Origin: Paenibacillus sp. FSL H8-0537
Lineage (GTDB): Bacteria; Bacillota; Bacilli; Paenibacillales; Paenibacillaceae
NCBI RefSeq assembly: GCF_038051995.1
Contig: NZ_CP150290.1
Coordinates: forward strand, 4,702,001-4,766,000
Direction: 5' to 3'
DNA: 64,000 nt
Notes under the pieces: model-generated
What the model was told of the DNA's origin: nothing
The model's database searches: none
Seen by the model: only the letters and a program-made list of their open reading frames with translations
Translations under genes and position numbers: made by a program
In this document: piece after piece, positions 38,801 to 45,308 of the stretch
Layout of the letters: every line of letters starts with the position of its first letter
Numbering within the stretch: position 1 is the stretch's first letter

Positions 38801-40577
38801 CGGGCACATTAATGGCGCTGCAGTTACCTTCAGTGGCAATCTGATGACCCTTGATCCTGATACCAATTTGGATAGTTCTACCTCCTACTATGTCACGATT
38901 ACTAGCGGTGCCTTTAGCGACCTGAAAGGCCAACTATTCTCTGGCTTCCCTGCCTCCCATTGGAGCTTTACAACCGGCGATTTCACACCGCCAGTTGTAG
39001 TCTATACTTCGCCAGTAAGTAATGAGGCATCCTATTACGGACCGTATTCTGTGACCTTCAATGAGAGCGTGGAGCTGGGACAAGGCGAAATTCAAATCTT
39101 TAAGCAGGGAGAGTCTGCACCTGTGCAGGTCATTTCCATTGCTAATAATCAGGCCATTAATGCTACTTTCGATCATTATTCCGGTGGTTATTTCAATTTC
39201 TATCCCGAATTTGGATTGGAGCAGGATACGAGCTATTATGTTCACATTACTTCCGGAACGTTCGTCGATCTCAGCAGTAATCCGTTCATGGGCTTGCTAG
39301 ACTCTACTACTTGGAGCTTTACAACTTATAACGATGCACCCTATCTCACAGGCTTCAGCCCAAGCAATCTTTCCGGCTTGCCTGTAGATACCAATCTCAC
39401 TTTCTATTTCAGTGAGTATGTTAATCTCGCTAATGGTAACGTCTCTATCGTTCGGGCAGCAGATGATTCGGTTGCGCAGCAGTTCACCATTTCCAGCGGG
39501 CAAATTCAAGGGGCCGCTATTTCCTTCAGCGGCAATGCGATGACCCTTGACCCAAATCTGAACTTGGAGCCGTCAACATCCTACTACGTTCAGATTTCTA
39601 GCGGAGCCTTTGTCGATATAAAAGGCAAGCCTTTCTCTGGCTTGCATCATTCGTACTGGAACTTCACGACGGCTGCCCAAACCAATAACGGAGGAAATAA
39701 CGGTGGAAATACTGGCGGCAGTCAACCGAGTCAGCCAAGCCCAACAACGACACCATCCAATCCTGTAGTCGTCTCAAGCGAAGCTGCACCAGTAATTCCA
39801 AATTCTGCGCAGGCTAATGTAGTAGCTGCACCATTTAAAACTGGACAAGAAAAAAGCATTACTTTGCCTGCCGGTCAGACTAGTTCATCCGCTCTTGTAT
39901 ACTACTACGATGATAAATACAAGAAATGGATTGCACTTCCTACGCAGCATGATGGCAATACGCTCACTGCCAATATGCCTCCAGAAAGCTGGGTTGCCGT
40001 TATGGACAATCCAGCGGTCTATCAGCCCGTAGATACAGTAAGCAATTGGGCCAATGAAGACATAATGAAGCTAATGAGCTTAAATATCATTCAAGGCTAC
40101 GAGGATCAAACCTTCAAGCCTAATCAAGTGACCAACCGCTATGAAATGGCTGTTATGGTGGCGAAGGTACTCGGCTTGCCGCTGGATAACACAAATGCAT
40201 CAATGCTAAACAGCCTTCCCGACTCTGGCAGCATTCCAGAATGGGCAAAACCGGCCGTCGCCGCCCTGCTGCAAAATAATATTATGCTCGGCAGCGCGCA
40301 AGGCTTCCAAGGCAGTGAATCCATAACACGCGCACAGCTTGCTGCCATGCTGGGACGGATTTTGCCAGAAGCACAAAATAATACAGCTTCATCGTTCAAA
40401 GATCAATCCACCATTCCAGCTTGGGCCTCTGATGGTATTCAGAAAGCTATCGAGCTTGGCATCTTCAAAGGCTACCCGGACGGAAGCTTCCAACCGGATA
40501 AAACGTTGACGCGCGCTGAAATGGCGGCCGTCATCACGCGATTGATGGATTATTTGATCCAACAGCCGAATCAATAA
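32841..40577 (+). CDS. Giant surface protein: 19 Ig-like repeats and three SLH motifs
   Basis: A 2578-residue exported protein. The signal peptide spans about residues 1-37. From about 55 to 2277 it has 19 Ig-like (Big_5/SbsA-type) domains in strict alternation: ten of type A (NLTFYFSE..., ending YYVQISSGAFVD) and nine of type B (FNE.VKLGYGEIQIFKQGE..., ending LLDSTTWSFTT). An Asn/Gly then Ser/Pro/Thr-rich linker follows, then a small beta domain (about 2320-2390). Three SLH motifs (about 2397-2575: WANEDIMKL, WAKPAVAALLQNN, WASDGIQKAIELGIFKGYPDG) bind pyruvylated cell-wall polymer. Likely a fibrous adhesin or S-layer-associated stalk. Two B domains four repeats apart are nearly identical in DNA. 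Confidence 0.88.
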   Translation: MKNKNQNRLGRAKKIITLTAASTQIANIFAPFVMHAAPRAPLAAPALMSTVTEVTYSPGLIYSLSSSSSLELTQYSPIYSGIPVDSNLTLSFNDSFELGDGIISIRRYNDDFSEQFFNIASGVIHGAAITFSGNSVVIDPDVDLNENTSYYVYISSGAFVSSNGTAFSGVSPYSWTFMTEDTTPPVLISTTPGSGIVSQYDPYYLTFNESVQLGYGQIQIIKQGEVIPEYVISISGSEVSNANYYFYTDDHQVEFLPYFNLDEDTSYYVNITSGAFTDWSSNAYGGLLDPTSWQFTTTHEDPYVRYMEQNLEMNLRNDTDLTFHFNKPMLFADGFITIKNAQNNSVYQQFVISSGNIHGATAAISSSGYSFTLNPDMDFEDFTTYYVNFSSGAFTDLNGRPSFGLFNTKMSFTTGDFTPPEAIATYPMNSGLSSIYGYYDITFNEDVKFGYGEIQFFKQGDNLPVGTITISGNNMYNGDYYSYSKSYYTFYPNFSFEDGTSYYINITSGAFVDLHGNNYRGINDTTSWNFTTIMENPFIEYFSLRGLSELQPNVNLTFTFNELVQLSNGAISIMRADNQSVARQFLVSSGVIQGATATFSGTSLTIDPYLNLDSSTDYYLNISSGTFVDLKGNLFSGLTHSRWGFSTGDFAPPSIVNTYPNGNEVSIYDKISLDFNEKIKLGHGNIQLFEKGTNALLHTITVDGDNVSNARFFSYNGKRADFYLEFLLEQDTQYYITADPNVFLDLDNNPFDGILDSDIWSFKTADVRPFLTNNEPNNLSGLPIDTNLTFYFNETVQLNNGAISLIRQQDGSVAQEFVISSGHINGAAVSFSGRTMTLNPDFDLENATSYFVKISSGSFIDTTGNLFSGTDFSSWYFSIGDFESPVIVSGSPMSDNTYLDEPISFNFNENIKLGYGEIQIFKQGAVTPDHIITISGNHVSNAYFYRANAAKENTAYFLPYFTLDQDSSYYIHVTSGAFVDKSNNKFTGLLDSTTWNFTTIDVSPYLLRYYPSDLSGLPADTNLFFYFSEPTQLANGEITLRREQDGTIAREFTISSGPINGATIFYSGNTMILDPDFDLEELTSYYVQISSGSFVDLKNNPFSGLYHSSWSFSVGDFSPPVMLDASPISGAAALKGPYSFIFNEDIELGYGEIQFFKQGEVTPVHTISISGDTVSNAVFYRSSGNTAYFHPHFVLDQSTDYYVHVTSGTFVDLYNNQFAGLLDSTTWSFTTVDYEPYLAEISVSYESNLPVDTNITLSFSEDIRLAHGIISLINKQNNNVAREFIISSGLISNAAFSLSGNILVLDPDADLNDSTEYFISITSGAFVDLNGNPSRMFYDTNMSFKTGDFTAPTIVSVSPVSDNTYLDEAISFNFNENIKLGYGEIQIFKQGAVTPDHIITISGNQVSNAYFYRANAAEENTAYFLPYFTLDQDSSYYIHVTSGAFVDKSNNKFTGLLDSTTWNFTTINVSPYLLNYYPTAISGLPIDTNLTFYFSEYVNLAKGNVAIIRAADDSVAQQFTISSGQIQGAAISFSGSTMTLDPNLNLEPSTSYYIQISSGAFVDIKGKPFSGLHTSNWNFTTANLTPPALVFTSPMNEDAAYYGPYSFAFDEDVKLGQGEIQFFKQGETVPVQTISIANNQATHASFEQYSGRVFYFYPEFLLEQDTRYYVNITSGTFVDLSSTPFTGLLDSTTWSFTTYNEAPYLTDYSPSNLSGLPVDTNLTFYFSEYVNLANGNVSIVRAADDSVAQQFTISSGQIQGAAISFSGNVMTLDPNLDLEQDTTYYVQISSGAFVDIKGKPFSGFYHLDWSFTIGDFTPPALVSTSPVSGNVSNYEPLSLAFNEEVKLGHGEIQIFKQGEATPAHTISIANNKVNNAYYEQVSGRFFSFNPFFHLEQDTNYYIHITSGTFVDLSNNLFAGLLDSTSWSFTTIDEKPSLWYYSPRQESGIPIDTNLSFYFSEPIKLANGSISLIRERDDSVAQEFVISSGHINGAAVTFSGNLMTLDPDTNLDSSTSYYVTITSGAFSDLKGQLFSGFPASHWSFTTGDFTPPVVVYTSPVSNEASYYGPYSVTFNESVELGQGEIQIFKQGESAPVQVISIANNQAINATFDHYSGGYFNFYPEFGLEQDTSYYVHITSGTFVDLSSNPFMGLLDSTTWSFTTYNDAPYLTGFSPSNLSGLPVDTNLTFYFSEYVNLANGNVSIVRAADDSVAQQFTISSGQIQGAAISFSGNAMTLDPNLNLEPSTSYYVQISSGAFVDIKGKPFSGLHHSYWNFTTAAQTNNGGNNGGNTGGSQPSQPSPTTTPSNPVVVSSEAAPVIPNSAQANVVAAPFKTGQEKSITLPAGQTSSSALVYYYDDKYKKWIALPTQHDGNTLTANMPPESWVAVMDNPAVYQPVDTVSNWANEDIMKLMSLNIIQGYEDQTFKPNQVTNRYEMAVMVAKVLGLPLDNTNASMLNSLPDSGSIPEWAKPAVAALLQNNIMLGSAQGFQGSESITRAQLAAMLGRILPEAQNNTASSFKDQSTIPAWASDGIQKAIELGIFKGYPDGSFQPDKTLTRAEMAAVITRLMDYLIQQPNQ
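35521..35862 (+). repeat. Near-identical internal repeat, copy 1 (type-B Ig domain)
   Basis: About 340 bp that recurs 1401 bp downstream (exactly 467 codons, four domains) with only a handful of substitutions. Other B domains in the gene are far more diverged, which points to recent duplication or gene conversion. Confidence 0.85.
36922..37263 (+). repeat. Near-identical internal repeat, copy 2 (type-B Ig domain)
   Basis: Second copy of the repeat at 35521-35862, offset by 1401 bp. Differences include C to G in the DEP/DEA codon region, CAT to CAG and AAA to GAA. Confidence 0.85.
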
Positions 40578-40591
40578 ATATTCAAACCAAA

Positions 40592-40621
40592 AAAGCTCAA
40601 GACCGCGAGGTCTTGAGCTTT
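40592..40621 (+). terminator. Terminator hairpin, left copy (IS target duplication)
   Basis: AAAGCTCAAGACC and its complement form a 13-bp stem around GCGA. It follows the giant surface gene but is cut off from a T-tract by the inserted IS. It duplicates 42180-42209 with a single base difference in the loop (G at 40605, A at 42193). Confidence 0.75.
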
Positions 40622-40713
40622 CAGATTGTCGAGAAACCCTACGTCTTGTTCCAAGACGCTTGGGTTTCTCTTTGTTTTGGGGATCCAAACGAAGCTAAAG
40701 GAGGAGGATTCCT

Positions 40714-41502
40714 CTATTGCGCCCTCCTTTCAAGATAGAGGGCGATCTTCTTCATGTTTTGCACGGCTGCGGTCATCAGCGCTTGCTCCGTAGCATTGCG
40801 CAGTCCCCGCAACCGGCAATAGCGAAACCCATGGAGCTGTTTAGCATCCGCGAAGCTTCGCTCAATCGTCTCTTTTCGTTTTCGGTATAGCCTTTTGCCT
40901 GACTTGCTGAGGCGGTTTAATCGCACTTGCTCCTTACTATTCTCCCAGATGTGCCGCGTGACGATCTTTCGCTTGTTGCGAGATCGCGTACATTTTTCCA
41001 GGACAGGACAAGCGGCACACCTCTTCGGATCCGAAGCATAATGTCGGTACCCGTGACGATCCGTCGTGCGGTACACCAGTTCCTGCTGCTCGGGACAGCG
41101 GTACACGTTTCGCTCGGCCTCATACGTGAATTTCCACTTCGGGTACAACCCTTGCGTGGGATGAAATCTGCGATGCGCGATGACACCAAAGATTTTACGT
41201 TCTTCCAGCCCTTTGCAAATGGGCGTGGTCATGTAGCCTGAATCTAAAGCAACGGCTTCTACCTCAAAACCAAAACGTTTACGCTGACGGTCTAATCGAG
41301 AGAGATACGGGACGGAATCATGGACGTTGCCTGCGGTTACGAAAACATCGGTAATGAGGTTGTACTTCACATCAACGGTGCGATGATCCAAATAAAAGAA
41401 GCCTTCTGGCTTGCCTTCCCGAAACATATATCCGCTGTCCGGATCCGTTGTGCTCACCTTCACTTCCTTGTCCTCGTTCACCTCCTCCCGTGGTTTTAGT
41501 GC
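40714..41502 (-). CDS. IS1182-like transposase, C-terminal frame (orfB)
   Basis: A 262-residue continuation in the minus-one frame. It holds the rest of the DDE catalytic core: EAVALDSGYMTTPICK (second Asp) and KETIERSFADAKQLHGFRYCRLRG (Glu of the DDE_Tnp_1_6 signature), with a CxxC...C zinc-like insert (RCAACPVLEKCTRS). Read from the slip point at 41502, it completes the transposase begun upstream. A GTG at 41481 has an overlapping GGGAGGAG and is a poor independent start, so translation by frameshift is more plausible. Confidence 0.78.
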   Translation of the reverse strand, partial: ALKPREEVNEDKEVKVSTTDPDSGYMFREGKPEGFFYLDHRTVDVKYNLITDVFVTAGNVHDSVPYLSRLDRQRKRFGFEVEAVALDSGYMTTPICKGLEERKIFGVIAHRRFHPTQGLYPKWKFTYEAERNVYRCPEQQELVYRTTDRHGYRHYASDPKRCAACPVLEKCTRSRNKRKIVTRHIWENSKEQVRLNRLSKSGKRLYRKRKETIERSFADAKQLHGFRYCRLRGLRNATEQALMTAAVQNMKKIALYLERRAQ

Positions 41503-42068
41503 TTTTTTCCTTGGGTTTGACGATCCGTTTCAACGGCTGCATTTAGCTCATCGAGATAATCTCTTGTGTTTTGCTTGACTTGTTCTTTCGTGTATTTGTT
41601 TTTGTTCGCGTTCGCTTTGACATGGGTCGAATCCGAAACCAGCACACGGCCGCCAACCATGCGATGCGAGACGGCTTGCAGCACAATCTCATCAAAGATG
41701 TCTTGAAAAACAGAAGTATCTTTAAACCGGGTACGCCGGTTCCAACTAATCGTTGTATGGTCAGGCACACGATCCGTTAATCCCAGTCCTAAAAACCAAC
41801 GATACGCGAGATTCGTTTGCACTTCGCGTTCAAGCTGACGTTCGGAACGAATCCCGTAGAAATAGCCCAGAAAGATCATCTTGAAAAGAACAAGCGGATC
41901 AATGGCTGGACGCCCGTTATCTTGTGAATACAGATGTCGAACCTTTTCATCAATAAAGGAAAAATCAATATACTTGTCGATCTTGCGAAGCATATGATCA
42001 ACAGGCACTAAGTCTTCTATGGAAACGAACTCGTAACTTTGTTGTTTATCTCGATTAGAACGCAGCAT
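41496..42068 (-). CDS. IS1182-like transposase, N-terminal frame (orfA)
   Basis: A 190-residue frame holding the DUF772-type N-terminal domain (FVSIEDLVPVDHMLRKIDKYIDF, GRPAIDPLVLFKMIFLGYFYGIRSERQLERE) and the first catalytic Asp (VSDSTHVKANANKNK). The start is ATG 42068 with AAGGTG 8 nt upstream. The frame ends soon after an A-AAA-AAG heptamer (plus-strand 41502-41508). A minus-one slip there would fuse it to the downstream frame and give a protein of about 451 residues, the normal family size. Whether this is programmed frameshifting or a one-base lesion cannot be decided from one copy. Confidence 0.8.
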   Translation of the reverse strand: MLRSNRDKQQSYEFVSIEDLVPVDHMLRKIDKYIDFSFIDEKVRHLYSQDNGRPAIDPLVLFKMIFLGYFYGIRSERQLEREVQTNLAYRWFLGLGLTDRVPDHTTISWNRRTRFKDTSVFQDIFDEIVLQAVSHRMVGGRVLVSDSTHVKANANKNKYTKEQVKQNTRDYLDELNAAVETDRQTQGKKH

Positions 42069-42179
42069 AGGGCGACACCTTCCGTTCGTATAAGTTATCT
42101 TTATTATACCATAGTAACGCGGTGTCGTGTTAAACCAAATGCTTATAAAGATGGCTGTCGAGACTTTCTCGACAGCCTG

Positions 42180-42209
42180 AAAGCTCAAGACCACGAGGTC
42201 TTGAGCTTT
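42180..42209 (+). terminator. Terminator hairpin, right copy (original terminator of the surface protein gene)
   Basis: The same 13-bp stem as 40592-40621 around ACGA, followed by CTTTTTCTC. Before the IS inserted, this was presumably the terminator of the giant surface protein gene; it also faces the end of the urease operon. Confidence 0.75.
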
Positions 42210-42249
42210 CTTTTTCTCAAATCGCAAATACACCAAGGCTTCTAATAAG

Positions 42250-42918
42250 CTAAACCCATAATCCGAACAATCCTTCATTCACACCTAGATTATACATATA
42301 ATACAAGCCAAATACAGCGCTAACGATGCCGGTTGCCCCAATTAGGACGCGATTGAGCTTAAAGCGGCTGGAAGAGAGAATAAACGGAATGCTGATGAAG
42401 GTGGTAAAGCACAGCATGCCGATTACCGTACCAACACCAAATACAGCGATATAGATCAGCCCTTCGCTAATACTGTTCACAGTGCTCATCGTGAGGATGA
42501 CCATCGCTCCACTGCCAGCGAGGCCATGAATGATGCCAATCAGCAAAGATTTACGATAGGAGCCATGAAAATGCTGGCTTTCCTTAGCACTCGCATCCAC
42601 ATTCGCATTCGCTCGCATGCTTCTAAGCGAAATAATCGTATTCACTCCCAGTACTACGATCATCACTCCAACGAGAAACTCTAAGGACATCGCCCATTTT
42701 TCCGTCATTTCACTTCTCATGGCCATGAGGATAAACCCGACAATAAACAGCGTCAGCGAATGTCCGATCCCCCAAAATACGCCAGAAAAAGCGGATTTGC
42801 CGATATGCTTGCTTTTAATCGCAATCGTGGATACCGCAATAACATGATCCGGCTCAAGCGCATGCTTGATGCCGAGCAGAAACCCGATGGCCAGCACAGA
42901 GAGTATACCCGCGTCCAT
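42250..42918 (-). CDS. ureH: UreH/NiCoT-like nickel permease
   Basis: A 222-residue membrane protein with six hydrophobic segments. The first carries the nickel/cobalt transporter signature HALEPDH (H19, D24, H25: Hx4DH), and the second region SGVFWGIGHSLTLFIVGF has the next conserved histidine. Two further segments follow a His-containing loop (ESQHFHGSYRKSLLIG). It matches UreH of Bacillus urease operons, which supplies nickel for urease. It is last in the operon, 35 nt after ureD. Confidence 0.88.
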   Translation of the reverse strand: MDAGILSVLAIGFLLGIKHALEPDHVIAVSTIAIKSKHIGKSAFSGVFWGIGHSLTLFIVGFILMAMRSEMTEKWAMSLEFLVGVMIVVLGVNTIISLRSMRANANVDASAKESQHFHGSYRKSLLIGIIHGLAGSGAMVILTMSTVNSISEGLIYIAVFGVGTVIGMLCFTTFISIPFILSSSRFKLNRVLIGATGIVSAVFGLYYMYNLGVNEGLFGLWV

Positions 42919-42953
42919 CTCCCATAACCCCCTGTTTTTAATGCCTAAAACAA

Positions 42954-43793
42954 TTACTTCCGCAGCTTAAAAGCATCCTTACCCAGCAGCAGTGGACGCA
43001 GCTCGCTCCAAATGACATGGAACAGCGCCTCAAGCTCTGCCCCGCTATATCCAAGGCAGCGCACGACTAGCCCGTTCGCCTCCAAGAGCGACACTCCGCC
43101 GTAAACCCTCTGCCCTGCTCCTCCTCCACTTGACGTCTTCACGTTTAGATAACGATCAAGCACCCGCCGCACCGCATCCACATGCTCTGCCCCGACAGCC
43201 TCGGATAAGCACCAGAAGCTTCCGAAATGAGAATATCCCCCGAGTACCGATTCAGGCGAAAATCTCAAAGGCTCCAGACGCAGCGAGTCCCACACCACCA
43301 GCCGATCCCCCCAATAGATCGACAGCTCGCTATGCAGCATTTCGTATTCAAACATCTCCCCAAAACCTGCGCGGCCGGGCGTCAGCATATCGCTCATAAA
43401 CAGCTGCGCCCCCTGCTCCATATGTACCGACGTAATTCCTCTATAGCGAACATCCTTATAAGGAACGAGCGGACCGGGAAAATACTCCAGCACTGCATCT
43501 TTCCCGACTCGAAAAAGATTGCTCTGTCCACTCGTTGTCCCGCCCATTCCCGGATGCAGCTTGCATGACGACTGTGTCGTAAGCAGAAGATGAGCATTTT
43601 CCCCAACTGTGCAATCCAACTCCTGAACATCTCCGCCAAACAGGCCGGGAGACGATTCCATTAAATAAATAATCATCTCGCCGGACGGCCCCTTGAACGG
43701 GCGGGTAATTTTCAGCGGTGCTTGATGAGCCGAATAGCTCAAAACATTTTTTTCATTAATATAATCAATCTCACCCTGCCATCGGCTATGCAT
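42954..43793 (-). CDS. ureD: Urease accessory protein UreD
   Basis: A 279-residue UreD/UreH-type chaperone that binds apo-urease and channels nickel with UreF and UreG. The family motif [30 protein letters not shown] is visible near residue 45. The start is ATG 43793, which overlaps the end of ureG by 8 nt; the open frame runs about 100 nt further into ureG but the extra residues do not resemble UreD. It is followed by the nickel permease gene. Confidence 0.93.
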   Translation of the reverse strand: MHSRWQGEIDYINEKNVLSYSAHQAPLKITRPFKGPSGEMIIYLMESSPGLFGGDVQELDCTVGENAHLLLTTQSSCKLHPGMGGTTSGQSNLFRVGKDAVLEYFPGPLVPYKDVRYRGITSVHMEQGAQLFMSDMLTPGRAGFGEMFEYEMLHSELSIYWGDRLVVWDSLRLEPLRFSPESVLGGYSHFGSFWCLSEAVGAEHVDAVRRVLDRYLNVKTSSGGGAGQRVYGGVSLLEANGLVVRCLGYSGAELEALFHVIWSELRPLLLGKDAFKLRK

Positions 43794-44502
43794 GGTCGTG
43801 ATGATGCTCGTGATGGTGGTGATGAGTATGACTTTGCTTAAGGGCTGGGCAAGCTGCGATAATCCATTCCACGACTTTAGCGGCACTTTCTTCACTTTTG
43901 AGATTGGTCATTACAAATGGACGATCACCGCGCATCCGCTTGGAATCCTCGCTCATCACCTCTAGGCTGGCGCCAACATAGGGGGCGAGGTCAATTTTAT
44001 TAATGACGAGCAGATCGGAGCGGGTAATGCCCGGCCCGCCTTTGCGCGGAATTTTCTCGCCTTGGGCAACATCAATGATGTAGATAAACATATCGACCAG
44101 CTCAGGGCTGAATGCTGCCGCCAAATTATCGCCGCCGCTTTCAATGAACAGCAGATCCAGGTCGCTAAAACGCGCCTCCAGATCCTCGACCGCTTCCATA
44201 TTCATCGATACATCCTCGCGCACAGCAGTATGCGGGCAGCCTCCTGTTTCCACGCCAATGATGCGCTCCTGCGGCAAAACACCTGTTTTGGTCAAAATGA
44301 CCGCGTCCTCTTTCGTATAAATATCGTTCGTAATAATACCAATGCTGTAGTCCGGATACATGATTCCACTGATTTTCTCCAGCAGCGCTGTTTTCCCCGA
44401 GCCTACAGGACCGCCAACTCCAATTCGAAGCGCTCTTCCTCCTTGAAACGGCGTGCTGCTCCAGCTGTCATGGGCATGGCTATGATTTGCTCCTCCACAC
44501 AT
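43786..44502 (-). CDS. ureG: Urease accessory GTPase UreG with His-rich tails
   Basis: A 238-residue nickel-chaperone GTPase. The P-loop is [13 protein letters not shown], the CPH nickel site lies in [23 protein letters not shown] is the G3-like region and NKIDL the guanine-specificity motif. It is longer than the usual 200 residues because of extensions: an N-terminal [12 protein letters not shown] and a C-terminal run of about 11 His/Glu/Asp residues ([14 protein letters not shown]). These probably store or pass nickel, which may compensate for the missing ureE. GGAGAG precedes the ATG. Confidence 0.95.
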   Translation of the reverse strand: MCGGANHSHAHDSWSSTPFQGGRALRIGVGGPVGSGKTALLEKISGIMYPDYSIGIITNDIYTKEDAVILTKTGVLPQERIIGVETGGCPHTAVREDVSMNMEAVEDLEARFSDLDLLFIESGGDNLAAAFSPELVDMFIYIIDVAQGEKIPRKGGPGITRSDLLVINKIDLAPYVGASLEVMSEDSKRMRGDRPFVMTNLKSEESAAKVVEWIIAACPALKQSHTHHHHHEHHHDHA

Positions 44503-44558
44503 ACAATCATCTCTCCTTCATCTTTTTTTATTGCCAACATGGCTAGCCTTCTCCACAA

Positions 44559-45281
44559 TCAGGACATAAATAAACGGGAATACAAGCTCTCATGGCGCAT
44601 CGCCGCAATTTCCTGCATGACGTTCGCGGTATACATCTGTTTTGGCAAAAGCGGCTTTGCCTCTATCGCTGCCGCCTCACGCTCCAGAAGCGGGAACAAG
44701 GCCGTCATCATTTTTTGACCATCTGTCTGGCCCAAGCTCCACATTCGAATTAAATTTTGCAGCATGCTGTTAACCGTCTGATATAAAAAGCTGAGCACCG
44801 CCATATGAGGCGTCAGCTGCAAATAGGCGCAAATCCAGCCATGAACGATCGCCGCGTTTGCGTCCCCGCGCTCCTGCTTAATCCAAGCCGCATAATCGCC
44901 CAGCAGCGATTCGGGATATACCGCCTGCACGGTATGCAAATACCGTTTGCCGATTTTGCTTGCCCCTTCTCTTGACTCCCGCGCCAGGCGCGCCCCCGTC
45001 ATCCTGCGCGATAAATCCAGCAGCTTCGCTTTAATCGTTTCCTGCTCCTGCTGCTCAGGCTGCTGCAAGTAAGCAGGCACCCATATCGCGCTCCAATACA
45101 CGCCAGTTCCTTCAATGGGGGCAACCGTAGCGCAAATGTAGCTATCCATCCACGCCAAAAAATCGGGAATGGTGCGAATCCGCTCCTCCTGCACATACGT
45201 TTCCAAGCCGAACGAATGGGAAAAGGCCCCTGTTGGAAAGGCCGAGTCCACCAGCTGCGCCACCTGCAAAAAAGATATCAT
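44559..45281 (-). CDS. ureF: Urease accessory protein UreF
   Basis: A 240-residue all-helical UreF, recognisable from LVDSAFPTGAFSHSFGLETYVQEE at the N-terminus and the later GDYAAWIKQERGDANAAIVHGWICAYLQL. It forms the UreD-UreF-UreG activation complex on apo-urease. GGAGGG precedes the ATG. It follows the fused structural gene by 27 nt and precedes ureG by 56 nt. In most Firmicute urease operons ureE lies between ureC and ureF; here it does not. Confidence 0.93.
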   Translation of the reverse strand: MISFLQVAQLVDSAFPTGAFSHSFGLETYVQEERIRTIPDFLAWMDSYICATVAPIEGTGVYWSAIWVPAYLQQPEQQEQETIKAKLLDLSRRMTGARLARESREGASKIGKRYLHTVQAVYPESLLGDYAAWIKQERGDANAAIVHGWICAYLQLTPHMAVLSFLYQTVNSMLQNLIRMWSLGQTDGQKMMTALFPLLEREAAAIEAKPLLPKQMYTANVMQEIAAMRHESLYSRLFMS

Positions 45282-45308
45282 TCTCGGCTTCTCCCTCCAA
45301 GCGAGCTG

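Larger units (their letters stand above)
40622..42179 (-). mobile_element. IS1182-like insertion sequence
   Basis: An element of about 1558 bp. Its ends carry inverted repeats: CAGATTGTCGAGAAA at 40622-40636 and the complement of CAGGCTGTCGAGAAA at 42165-42179 (two mismatches in 15). Both ends can form hairpins: GAGAAACCC/GGGTTTCTC at the left and an 11-bp perfect stem at 42153-42177 at the right. It contains a two-frame transposase on the minus strand. It is flanked by a 30-bp direct repeat that is itself a terminator hairpin, consistent with the long and variable target duplications known in this family. The single mismatch between flanks suggests a fairly recent insertion. Confidence 0.85.

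Noticed and set aside
33000-39700. CRISPR-like or tandem DNA repeat array
   Set aside because: The periodicity (about 350 bp) is protein-domain repetition in one open frame, with no short repeat/spacer structure.
40714-42068. Transposase as two independent genes
   Set aside because: The catalytic triad is divided between the frames, and a correctly phased slippery heptamer or a one-base lesion explains the break better.
41496-42278. Start of the transposase at 42278, beyond the IS right end
   Set aside because: The first 70 residues would derive from flanking DNA and the hairpin; ATG 42068 has a good ribosome-binding site and matches the family N-terminus.
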